In this document: positions 19,345 through 26,385 of the stretch, in pieces
Position numbering within the stretch: the first letter of the stretch is position 1
How the letters are laid out: each line of letters opens with the position of its first letter
Source of the DNA: a virus
IMG/VR virus record: IMGVR_UViG_3300050020_000295
Span: 1 to 42,384 of that record
Length of the DNA: 42,384 nucleotides
Reading direction: 5' to 3' (one strand)
The notes under the pieces: generated by a model
Databases searched by the model: none
The model's input: only the letters and a program-made list of their open reading frames with translations
What the model was told of the DNA's origin: nothing
Translations under genes and position numbers: made by a program

Positions 19345-19829
19345 GCTTTGCTCTCTTCTTCGGTTGGCTTAAGGTGCGGCCACACGCTGTTGAACATCGC
19401 CTCGGGATCGGCATAGCCGCTGGTCTTCAAATCCTCGATGGCCTTACGTCGGACTTCGAGCAGCCTCGGGCGGGGAGTCATCATGGGGAGTCCACCGATG
19501 ACCTTCTTGATGTGGCGATGTCCCTCTCTCACCTTCTCCAACTTGAGAGCCTCGTCCTCGGGCCGAACGAAATCGAACGCGGTCACCGTCGCATCCTCCA
19601 CGCTGCCCCGATTCACGTTGTAGACGGCGGCGGCGGTCAGGGCGTTGGAGTAGCGGTCGTAGCGGATCGCCACGTTGCGGCGCTTGGCCAACTCATGGAA
19701 CTCGCCGGGTGTTAGCTCCTCGAACTCTTCCCACGTGAGCCGGAAGTCATACCGCGCCCAGGCCCACAGTTCGCCCCAGGTCTCCGGGGACTTCTCTATG
19801 CGGTCGTCATGACCGCTGGCACGTTTGGG
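19341..19829 (-). CDS. gpT-like part of the tail assembly chaperone, made by -1 frameshift
   Basis: This frame has no good start of its own but is open upstream into the end of the gpG gene. After a -1 slip at CCCAAAC it reads RASGHDDRIEKSPETWGEL, then WEEFEELTPGEFHELAKRRN, typical of the T part of gpGT, and ends overlapping the tape measure start. The fusion with gpG would be about 288 residues. In lambda and HK97 both the short and the fused chaperone are needed to load the tape measure for tail assembly. An internal Met at 19691 could in principle start it, but it would cut off the conserved EFEELTP region. Confidence 0.75.
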   Translation of the reverse strand, partial: PKRASGHDDRIEKSPETWGELWAWARYDFRLTWEEFEELTPGEFHELAKRRNVAIRYDRYSNALTAAAVYNVNRGSVEDATVTAFDFVRPEDEALKLEKVREGHRHIKKVIGGLPMMTPRPRLLEVRRKAIEDLKTSGYADPEAMFNSVWPHLKPTEEESKA

Positions 19830-20206
19830 TCGGCAGTTGCACCCGCGACCTTCTCGTCGGCCAGAATCTTCTGGTACGCGGCGGCAGCACCGGGGAACAT
19901 CAATTCGAAGATGATGTCGGACAGAGCCCGCTGCGCCTCGGGGTTGAGGATCTCGCGAACCTCATCGAGAGTGACTTCGGGGTTGAATTTCTCCAGGCCG
20001 CCCCAGACGATGACGGGGAACTCCTTGCCCGAGGACAAGCCGTTCCAGTCGGCAATTTTCTTGATGTCTTTGCCGATGGCCTCTTCGATCCGGGCGATGG
20101 CCTTGTACGTGTACGCGAGCTTCCATGACTTCGGCTCGGTGCCATCCTCGGCGTCGAGGACCAGGGTGAAGTGTGGAGTGACGCGCATCTTGAGCGGTTC
20201 GTTCAT
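19796..20206 (-). CDS. Tail assembly chaperone gpG-like
   Basis: This 136-residue acidic helical protein lies between the tail tube gene and the tape measure gene, where the gpG chaperone is found. The sequence has the usual N-terminal beta part (TPHFTLVLDAEDGTEPKSWKLAYTY) and a helical part with EAIGKDIKKIADWNG. It keeps the tape measure protein soluble during tail building. Its end holds the slippery heptamer CCCAAAC at codons 127-128, so some product continues into the gpT frame. A GC-rich hairpin lies in the 59-base gap upstream. Confidence 0.82.
   Translation of the reverse strand: MNEPLKMRVTPHFTLVLDAEDGTEPKSWKLAYTYKAIARIEEAIGKDIKKIADWNGLSSGKEFPVIVWGGLEKFNPEVTLDEVREILNPEAQRALSDIIFELMFPGAAAAYQKILADEKVAGATADPNVPAVMTTA
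19823..19829 (-). promoter_or_regulatory. -1 ribosomal frameshift slippery site CCCAAAC
   Basis: Read in the gpG frame as C CCA AAC, this is a full X XXY YYZ heptamer, ten codons before the gpG stop. The -1 frame is open from here through the gpT part. Only a small fraction of ribosomes is expected to slip, as in other phage tail chaperone genes. Confidence 0.75.
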
Positions 20207-20232
20207 TGATGATTCCTTCGCTGGTTACAGGA

Positions 20233-20248
20233 GGGGGCTTTCGCCCCC
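20233..20248 (-). terminator. GC-rich hairpin between tail tube and chaperone genes
   Basis: On the minus strand GGGGGC GAAA GCCCCC forms a six-pair stem closed by a GNRA tetraloop. It lies 18 bases after the tail tube stop. It has no T-run, so it may be a partial terminator or an RNA-stability element that keeps tail tube expression above that of the chaperones. Confidence 0.5.
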
Positions 20249-20265
20249 ACCATGTCCGGGTTGGC

Positions 20266-20682
20266 TTAGACGTACACCTTGGGTCCGCTGATCTTGATCT
20301 TGACGTCGAGACGCGCGGGCTTTTCCAGCGGGAAGCTCGGAGTCATCGACTCGATAATTCCCGTGAAAGCCACGCTGTTGGACGTGCCGTAGAGGCCCTT
20401 CATCGCGACCGTAGCGCCGGACAGACGGATGGCTTCCAAAGCAACCTGCGTTACGTCGCCGGGGAGAAAGAACGCCTTCACGTCGACGGAGCCGGGGTCC
20501 TGGGTGGATGAGATGAAGGTGTCCACGCCATTGACGGTTGCCATGACGGTGGTCTTCTCGGTCGCAACCTTGTCGCCGCTGATTGCGAAGGAATCAACAC
20601 CTGCGAGGGTGGTGAAGGTAGTGGGGCTGGCAACTGTCGCGAACTCAAAGCTGTCGCCGATGCCGGTGGTGGGAGTGGACAT
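20266..20682 (-). CDS. Major tail tube protein
   Basis: This 138-residue, beta-rich protein has the features of a siphovirus tail tube subunit: GIGDSFEFATVASPTTFTTLAGV near the start, GKVATEKTTVMATVNGVDTF-like and DPGSVDVKAFF stretches in the middle and FPLEKPARLDVKIKISGP at the end. It is followed by the gpG/gpGT chaperone pair and the tape measure gene, the standard order. The upstream neighbour is a glycosyltransferase, with only three bases between them. It forms the hexameric rings of the tail tube. Confidence 0.85.
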   Translation of the reverse strand: MSTPTTGIGDSFEFATVASPTTFTTLAGVDSFAISGDKVATEKTTVMATVNGVDTFISSTQDPGSVDVKAFFLPGDVTQVALEAIRLSGATVAMKGLYGTSNSVAFTGIIESMTPSFPLEKPARLDVKIKISGPKVYV

Positions 20683-20685
20683 GGG

Positions 20686-21426
20686 TTACTCTCCTGTAGC
20701 TTTCGTGCTTTTCTTTTGGGGTTTAGGTTTAGCGGCCACCTTGGGGGCGATCGCGGCATAGAACTCGGCGGGTAGTTCGTCCTTCGGTACAGCGGGAAAC
20801 TGTCGGTGGATACCAAGCTGGGTTGGGTGGCATACGCTGCTGTCATGCGCTCGGGCTACCAGCAGTTCGGCACCGTCAACGCTGTCCAGTTGGCCTCTGT
20901 GAAGCGCCTCCTGAGCGAAGCCCCAGTCTTCAATGCCGGTGGTCGGGAACTTGTGCTGCTCCCACCACGCCTTCGTGTAGCACTGGCTTGAGCCGCACGC
21001 GTAGGGGTGATGAGGCCGGTTCGGTTCGAACCAATACTTGAACGTGCCGCCGTTCGACATGTCGTAGTAGTAGAGAGCGTGGAAGCCGGTGACAGCTTTG
21101 CCGGAGCCGATGAGCCGCCCCACCTGTTCGCCTACCCGCTCGGGGTGGCTCCAGTCGTCTTCGTCGATCGTGATGCAGATGTCGCCGGTGGCATAGCTGG
21201 TGCCAAGATTGCGGAGAGCGCCAACCGGCATGCGGTCGCAGTGGTAATACTTCACGCGGGGGTCATCGGGGATCAGGCTCTCGATCGGCTCCTCGTTGTT
21301 GTCCAGGATGATGAGTTCGAGTTCGCCTTCGTAGGTCGAGGCCAGGAAGGCGGCAGCGGCGACACCGAAGTAGGTGGCTCCGTATCCGACTGGAAGTATC
21401 CCGCTGACCTTAGGTAGATCCGACAT
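20686..21426 (-). CDS. GT-A family glycosyltransferase in the tail module
   Basis: This 246-residue protein shows the GT2/GT-A pattern: a nucleotide-sugar half with LIILDNNEEP (about 39-47) and GALRNLGTSYATGDICITIDEDDWSHPER (about 69-97, given here only as a family feature), in which DEDD provides the metal-binding DxD. A later GIEDWGFAQEAL stretch fits the acceptor half, which usually carries an ED pair. The tail is Lys-rich. It is embedded between the gp10-like gene and the tail tube gene in the late operon, so it is made with the virion parts. It may glycosylate a virion protein or a cell-surface sugar. The acceptor cannot be read from the sequence. Confidence 0.85.
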   Translation of the reverse strand: MSDLPKVSGILPVGYGATYFGVAAAAFLASTYEGELELIILDNNEEPIESLIPDDPRVKYYHCDRMPVGALRNLGTSYATGDICITIDEDDWSHPERVGEQVGRLIGSGKAVTGFHALYYYDMSNGGTFKYWFEPNRPHHPYACGSSQCYTKAWWEQHKFPTTGIEDWGFAQEALHRGQLDSVDGAELLVARAHDSSVCHPTQLGIHRQFPAVPKDELPAEFYAAIAPKVAAKPKPQKKSTKATGE

Positions 21427-21429
21427 GCG

Positions 21430-21834
21430 TTAACCTTTCTTGTTTTCGAGGTCCATCAGGAGGCCGGTGCACTCCGTCACGAACACGTTCAAAACTTTGT
21501 CGCGGCAACCCATCCATGCGTTCCCAAACCAGTGAGTCGCGGGCTGCGTAGCAGTGCCGAACTCTTGCAGCGATCCCCAGAACGCTGGCTTCAGCGGGCC
21601 GATCTCGATCTCCATGGGGGTTTCGTCACCATCGGAGCCCCAGTGCTTCTGCCAGCCGAGCATTTCTTCGAGGATGCCGACGCCGACCGGTACCGTCTCA
21701 GCCATTGCGTCGAGCACAACTTGTGCGGCGGGCTCAGCACATCGGCTGAGGTAGCGCTTCGCGGCCTGGGGGGTGAGTTCTGTGAGCAGGTTGCTCAACT
21801 CTGCCAAACCATCGATGTGCACCGCATCACTCAT
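21430..21834 (-). CDS. HK97 gp10-like head-tail / tail completion protein
   Basis: This 134-residue protein has the gp10 family pattern: IDGLAELSNLLTEL at the N-terminus, then a run of helices, then PLKPAFWGSLQEFGTATQPATHWF, whose EFGT(A)xQPA segment is the strongest signature. AGAGGCG precedes the ATG at 21834. It joins the connector to the tail. Unlike its neighbours it is preceded by a gap of about 190 bases that carries a copy of the late intergenic element, which hints at a transcription start here. Confidence 0.8.
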   Translation of the reverse strand: MSDAVHIDGLAELSNLLTELTPQAAKRYLSRCAEPAAQVVLDAMAETVPVGVGILEEMLGWQKHWGSDGDETPMEIEIGPLKPAFWGSLQEFGTATQPATHWFGNAWMGCRDKVLNVFVTECTGLLMDLENKKG

Positions 21835-22023
21835 CGTTCGCCTCTAGCGAGACGCGAGCACAGCAGGCAAATACATGTAGGGGACAGGTAGACGGCATCA
21901 GGACGATGCGCTGGAGAGGACCGCAGAGGGTCTTCAATCCGGGATTACATAGCTGTCTTCGCCTTACGGGTATTCGCGGTGCTGTGTTCACGTGCGCTAC
22001 AAACAAGGGTTAGCTATGCGGAA
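21835..22023 (-). promoter_or_regulatory. Late intergenic gap with conserved element
   Basis: This 189-base gap has no gene. Directly after the upstream stop it holds TTCCGCATAGCTAACCCTT (22023-22005, minus strand), nearly identical to the element ahead of the capsid gene. The leader that follows is about 170 bases and contains no good ORF. Confidence 0.5.
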
Positions 22024-22452
22024 TCAGTCGAGGTACCAGATGCGGAATTGTAGGTAGGCGGTGAAGACGAATCCTTTGTCACCCTCTTCGTAGCGGGCGT
22101 CAAAATCCTTGTCGAGCATCACAGACTTGACCACGGTCGCATCCGCGTCCGGTAGGGTACCGCCTTTGGTGTAGCTCTCCAAGCACTTGATGACCGTCTT
22201 AGCCACCTCGCGGCTGCTGTAGTAGGAGGCGGCGTAGCACGCGATCTGGTAGAGAGCTTCACGCGTACCCAGCGGCCCCGCCATCGTGTAGGGGTTGGTG
22301 GTTCCAACGCGCGAGAAGACAAGGAACGGCACTGGAGTTCCCTGCTTCATGAGGACCCACGCCGCCCTGGTGACTCCGTTTGCGTCGATACCGACTGCGG
22401 CTTGGACTGCGGGGGCCTGCGTTACTAACTGGAAGATCCCTTGCTCGATCAT
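22024..22452 (-). CDS. Minor tail or tail-terminator protein (DUF3168-like)
   Basis: This 142-residue protein begins MIEQGIFQLV and contains FLVFSRVGTTNPYTMAGP and SYTKGGTLPDADATVVKSV, the pattern of DUF3168 tail components (lambda gpU-like, HK97 gp11-like). The ATG at 22452 overlaps the TGA of the head-tail joining gene (ATGA), so translation is coupled. Earlier in-frame codons read back through that gene and are not used. In this family the protein caps the tail tube and binds the head connector. Confidence 0.75.
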   Translation of the reverse strand: MIEQGIFQLVTQAPAVQAAVGIDANGVTRAAWVLMKQGTPVPFLVFSRVGTTNPYTMAGPLGTREALYQIACYAASYYSSREVAKTVIKCLESYTKGGTLPDADATVVKSVMLDKDFDARYEEGDKGFVFTAYLQFRIWYLD

Positions 22453-22820
22453 TTGTTCACCGTGTCGTCGCCAACCCATGTCCACATGTGCAGTTCCTGA
22501 CGGTTGCCATCGGGGTCGGAGAAGCTTTCGATGTTGTGGCGCTGGCCGCGCACGAGGATGTTCATGCCGGTGTCGATCGACCATGTCTGCGGATAGCGGA
22601 TGATGATCTTGTAGCTGCTGACGGCCTGTAGGGTCTGCTCTTTCTCGTTTTGCTTGCCACGCCATTGGGACACGTTCGCCCAGGGGTTCGCTACGGCGAC
22701 CTCAGGTAGTGGTGTGCCGTCCGCCGCGTTGCCGTTGTTGGGCTGTGTGACCGTGATCCGCGTGTTGTAATCCGTAGTCCCGAGGTATCGGGTGCCATAC
22801 GGCTGCTTGGGGAGCTTCAT
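22449..22820 (-). CDS. Head-tail joining protein (SPP1 gp16 / head-tail adaptor type)
   Basis: This 123-residue, beta-rich protein contains NVSQWRGKQNEKEQTLQAVSSYKIIIRY, DTGMNILVRGQRHNIESFSDPDG and LHMWTWV stretches typical of the small stopper or adaptor proteins of siphoviruses. The start at 22820 lies two bases after the stop of the connector gene. An upstream Met at 22868 lies inside that gene. It closes the portal channel after packaging and receives the tail. Confidence 0.75.
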   Translation of the reverse strand: MKLPKQPYGTRYLGTTDYNTRITVTQPNNGNAADGTPLPEVAVANPWANVSQWRGKQNEKEQTLQAVSSYKIIIRYPQTWSIDTGMNILVRGQRHNIESFSDPDGNRQELHMWTWVGDDTVNK

Positions 22821-22822
22821 AT

Positions 22823-23536
22823 TTATCTCGGGATTCTCATGCTGCGGAACGTGCGAAGCATCCGGCACAACGTCATGCCGACTTCGCTGGTGGGCTCGAC
22901 GGTGATGATCTGGCGCACGTTAAACATGTGATTGGCGAGGTAGTAGATTGCCATGATGAGGCGGGCCGGAACCTGCGTGGCGTCGGTGGCGTCGTAGCCT
23001 GCCGAATAGGTGATCTGCACGCAGTCCTGTCTACGGTCGGTTAGGGGCCACCGTAGCCCCACGTTCAGGGTGATCTTGTCGGCGAACACCTTGTAGGTGG
23101 ACGGGTCGAGCGTCTGCGTGGCTCCCGTGACGTCGTTGTAGGTGACCGTCACGGCATTAGTGAGTGGCGAGCCGGAGGGCACAACTACCGGGCGGCGGAC
23201 CAGCTCGATCGAGTCGGGCGTGGGAAAGCCGTACCACCACAGGTTAGTCGCGTAGGCGTAATTAAGCGCGAGCATTTCCTGACGCGGATCGGCTTGACCT
23301 GGGAAGAAGTCGAAGGTGAGCAGTACCTGCTCGTTGAGGCAGGCCTGGGCGCACATGGACTCCACCTCATCGGTCGCGGCCTCGATCATGGTCAGGAGCA
23401 TCTGGTAGTCGTCGGTGAGGACCGACGGAGATGCGCCGTAGACGTACTTCTGCGGAACGTCAAATCGACCGAACGATGCGAGCTGCTCGGGGGTGACGAC
23501 CGGTTGTGTGCGCTCGGCTAGGATCTTCTCGTACAT
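22823..23536 (-). CDS. Head-tail connector protein (phiE125 gp8 / gp6-like)
   Basis: This 237-residue protein has LLTMIEAATDEVESMCAQACLNEQVLLTFDFF (about residues 47-78 as a family feature), an immunoglobulin-like middle part and a C-terminal helical part PARLIMAIYYLANHMF. This arrangement matches the phiE125 gp8-type connector that binds under the portal ring. It is followed in tight succession by the adaptor, the DUF3168-like and gp10-like genes, forming a complete connector block. Confidence 0.78.
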   Translation of the reverse strand: MYEKILAERTQPVVTPEQLASFGRFDVPQKYVYGASPSVLTDDYQMLLTMIEAATDEVESMCAQACLNEQVLLTFDFFPGQADPRQEMLALNYAYATNLWWYGFPTPDSIELVRRPVVVPSGSPLTNAVTVTYNDVTGATQTLDPSTYKVFADKITLNVGLRWPLTDRRQDCVQITYSAGYDATDATQVPARLIMAIYYLANHMFNVRQIITVEPTSEVGMTLCRMLRTFRSMRIPR

Positions 23537-23548
23537 CGGGACTCCGGG

Positions 23549-24331
23549 TTACTTGCGCTTGTTCACTTCAAGCTGGTGGGTGTAGAGGCTGATGAGGTCC
23601 TTCGCTGCGACGGTGATGAACTGAGGCTCCTCGTCGGCGACGGTCGTCACGTCAATGACCACCGGCTTTTCCTCGACGGGTTCCTCCACCGGCTCGGATA
23701 CTTCCTCGGCCTTCGCTTGAGGCTTGAGTGACGCGGGGGCGTTGCGGAATGCCTTCAGGTCGAACGAGTTCTCCACGGCGGCCTGGTCTGCGCTCACCGA
23801 GGTGGCAAAGCCCTTGGCTACGGCGTCTTCCGCCGTCATCCAGGTCTCGACGTTCTGCATCTTGAGGACGTCCTTCTTCGCCAGCCCGGTTTTGGCGACA
23901 TAGATGTCCGCGATACCGGAGGTGACCGTGGTCAGCGTCTCTGCCATCTTGGTCATCGCATCCGAATTGCCGAACGCCATGGCCATGGCTTCGTGGATCA
24001 TCATCACGCTGCCGGTAGCCATGACGATGGTGTCACCGGCCATGGCCACGATCGACGCGGCGGAAGCGGCCATGCCGTCGATGATGACGTTGACGGGCTT
24101 GTTGGAGTTTTTGAGGAGGTTATAGATCGCGATACCGGCGAAGGCGTCGCCGCCGGGGGAGTTGATGTGGATCTCGATGTTCTGGCACTGAGTCTTCAGC
24201 GCTTCGGCCACCAAGGCGGGCGTGGCTCCGGAATCGTCCCACATGGACGCGCCAATCATGTCGTAGAAGGACATGGTGAGCGTATCGTTCTCGGTTGCAG
24301 AGTTGAAGAACTTGTTCTTAAGTTTAGGCAT
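23549..24331 (-). CDS. ClpP-like prohead maturation protease
   Basis: This 260-residue serine protease has the ClpP/S14 fold. HINSPGGDAFAGIAIYN (about 55-71) forms the substrate-binding strand. The likely nucleophile is Ser90 in GMAASAAS and the general base is His113 in MMIHEAM. TWMTAEDAVAKGFA (about 163-176) is the usual C-terminal family motif. A charged tail (about 195-230, EEVSEPVEEPVEEKP) follows. It should process capsid scaffold parts. The start MPKLKNKF at 24331 overlaps the end of the portal gene by eight bases. An upstream Met at 24358 lies inside the portal gene. Confidence 0.88.
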   Translation of the reverse strand: MPKLKNKFFNSATENDTLTMSFYDMIGASMWDDSGATPALVAEALKTQCQNIEIHINSPGGDAFAGIAIYNLLKNSNKPVNVIIDGMAASAASIVAMAGDTIVMATGSVMMIHEAMAMAFGNSDAMTKMAETLTTVTSGIADIYVAKTGLAKKDVLKMQNVETWMTAEDAVAKGFATSVSADQAAVENSFDLKAFRNAPASLKPQAKAEEVSEPVEEPVEEKPVVIDVTTVADEEPQFITVAAKDLISLYTHQLEVNKRK

Positions 24332-26003
24332 CGTTGTCTCCTGCGGCCAGCAGCGCAAGGGCTGTACGGGCCTGGTCCTCGGTCAAATCTTTGCGTGATG
24401 CAACATACTCGTCAGCCTTCTCGATGGAGATGTTGAGCACCTCGGCGACGAACTTCGCATCGATCTTGCCCTTGGCTTCCTTGCGCAGGACCCGATCGGC
24501 CATGCTGTTTGCGAGGGCTTGCAGGCGGGCCGTAGCCTTCGAAGGCTTGGCCGGGGCTGGCTTGGTCACGGGCTTCTTAGCTGGCTTAGTCGGAGCCGGG
24601 TGCTTGAATGGGGGCGCGGTGTTGCCGTCCCCGCTCCCCGCTGTGTCGGGCTCGTCGGGATTGGTCGCGCCTGTGTCTTCGTTGGCGTCCTCGGGGTCGT
24701 CAGCATCGGGAACGAGCTGGCCGGGGATGAAGAACTCGCCGGTGACCGGGTTGTAGATCGCACCGTTTGCGGGGCCGGAGATGAAGTCGCCGCCTTCGAT
24801 GGAATCGCGATCTTCCAGCATTCGTGCTTCGTTGGGCGTCATCTGCCAGCTATTGATGAGCACCTGGTTGGTGAGCGCCCGTTCCTTCGGAGAGCCGCGC
24901 AGGATAATGTCGGCGGAGTGCTTCGCGTACAGCTTGCCCCACTTCTTCTTGGGGATCAGGTCGCGCGTAATGCTCTGCTCGATCGAGGTGGTGTACGGCA
25001 GCAGCGAGGTGTTAAAGTATTCGTCCAAGAAGGCTGAGCTCGATGCGTAGGTGCTGTTCTGCTCGCCGAGTCCCATTTTGACCATCAGCGGCGCACCACC
25101 GAGAAGCCGGACCACCTCCTGCTCAGACCATTTACGTGATTCGAGGAGCTGCGATTCCTGGGCGTTGAAGGTCATCTTCTCCCACTTACCGCCGCCGGGG
25201 ATGATGCTGAACTTGCCCGCGTTCTGCGAGCCGGAGAAATCTTTCTTCAGGCGATCGACGATGCCCTGCGCTTCTTTCTCGTCGGGGGCGTTGTCCATGT
25301 CGGGGAAGGTGATGAAGCCACCCATGCCTAACCCGTTGGCGAAGTTGCGCCCGGCTACTTCCTCGGCAGCCATGAGCAGCGATAGTGCTTCCTTGGCCAG
25401 GAGGATAAGCGGCGAACCTTCGAGGCCGAAGCCTTCGAAGTTAAGCGCGGAGACGTGCCAAATCTGATCTTTTGTGAACTCCACGGCACCAGCCTGACCT
25501 GCGTTGGTGTAGCGGTACTTCAAGGTCGGTGGGTTGGTGCTCCGGTCCCAGTGCGGTGCCATGTGCCAGGCGTTCAAGGGCATGAGTCCGATAGGATCAC
25601 CGGCCTGGTCTGTCAGGATCTGGCAGTAGCAGTTGCAGGCCATGATGAGCTGCGAGGCCAGGAACCAGCGCATCTGGTAGGAGGTCTGGTAGTCGTTCGG
25701 GCAGTCCTTAAGGAGCGAGTAGAGCGGGTTGTCGATCGCGGGCTGCGTGCGCACACGGCCATCGACCCGCTTGGTCTCGCGCAGGATGAGCGGCATCTTG
25801 GCGATGTCGTTGGACAGCATCTTCACGCCGCCCAAGAACGCGGATACGCGGAGCGCGGTCTCGCGAGTGACTACCTTACCGGCAGCGGCGGGCAGGCCAA
25901 CCAGGGCCTGTACTAGCTCAGAGCTGGGGGATGCAAAGGTGCTCTCCCCACTATTCAAGAAGGCCCTTGCCCAACCCGATTTGAAACGGCTTACGAGTCC
26001 CAT
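24324..26003 (-). CDS. Portal protein (HK97 family)
   Basis: This 559-residue protein forms the dodecameric vertex through which DNA is packaged. Family features are the N-terminal helical part with RVSAFLGGVKMLSNDIAKMPL, then FTKDQIWHVSALNFEGFGLEGSPLI, GQNAGKFSI-like and EVVRLLGGAPLMVKMG stretches up to about residue 400. The C-terminal 150 residues are an acidic, Pro/Thr/Lys-rich linker followed by a helical domain (about 490-555), longer than in a minimal portal. The gene overlaps the protease gene. The ATG at 26003 is preceded by AGAGAG and by a copy of the late intergenic element at 26018-26035. Confidence 0.9.
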   Translation of the reverse strand: MGLVSRFKSGWARAFLNSGESTFASPSSELVQALVGLPAAAGKVVTRETALRVSAFLGGVKMLSNDIAKMPLILRETKRVDGRVRTQPAIDNPLYSLLKDCPNDYQTSYQMRWFLASQLIMACNCYCQILTDQAGDPIGLMPLNAWHMAPHWDRSTNPPTLKYRYTNAGQAGAVEFTKDQIWHVSALNFEGFGLEGSPLILLAKEALSLLMAAEEVAGRNFANGLGMGGFITFPDMDNAPDEKEAQGIVDRLKKDFSGSQNAGKFSIIPGGGKWEKMTFNAQESQLLESRKWSEQEVVRLLGGAPLMVKMGLGEQNSTYASSSAFLDEYFNTSLLPYTTSIEQSITRDLIPKKKWGKLYAKHSADIILRGSPKERALTNQVLINSWQMTPNEARMLEDRDSIEGGDFISGPANGAIYNPVTGEFFIPGQLVPDADDPEDANEDTGATNPDEPDTAGSGDGNTAPPFKHPAPTKPAKKPVTKPAPAKPSKATARLQALANSMADRVLRKEAKGKIDAKFVAEVLNISIEKADEYVASRKDLTEDQARTALALLAAGDNDA

Positions 26004-26022
26004 GCGTGATCTCTCTTAAGGG

Positions 26023-26385
26023 TTAGACATTTGAATGGCGGGTGGCTGAGCCGTCGACGTTACGCTGCTTGAGCGGGTCGTAGCCATAGAGGATGCGCTG
26101 GTTGTGCAGGCGCAGACCGCGCTCCATGCCAAGGCCAGCGTCGTGGAGAATGGCCTCCCACTGTGCTTGCTCGCTGGTGTGACCCGGCTTTGTTTTGAGT
26201 GCCCTGCCACGATTCACGCCCCTCACTCCTCGTGCGGTGAGGATGTGACACACCCGGCATGGGGAGATCCCGAAGTGTGCTGCTACCTGGGCCTGATACA
26301 AGCTGGGGTTGGCGGCGGCATAGGCCACCACCTCGTCATAGTCGGCTTTACGCTTCCGACCCTTCGTCATCGTTATCGTGCTCAT
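26023..26385 (-). CDS. Small helix-turn-helix protein between terminase and portal genes
   Basis: This 120-residue protein opens with a basic stretch (MTKGRKRKADYDEV) and a homeodomain-like helix-turn-helix (about residues 15-50), with YQAQVAAHFGISPCRVCHIL as the likely turn and recognition helix. The rest is unassigned. Its ATG overlaps the TGA of the large terminase gene (ATGA). DNA-binding proteins are unusual at this point in the late operon. It may regulate late genes or assist packaging, but neither is shown by the sequence. Confidence 0.72.
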   Translation of the reverse strand: MSTITMTKGRKRKADYDEVVAYAAANPSLYQAQVAAHFGISPCRVCHILTARGVRGVNRGRALKTKPGHTSEQAQWEAILHDAGLGMERGLRLHNQRILYGYDPLKQRNVDGSATRHSNV

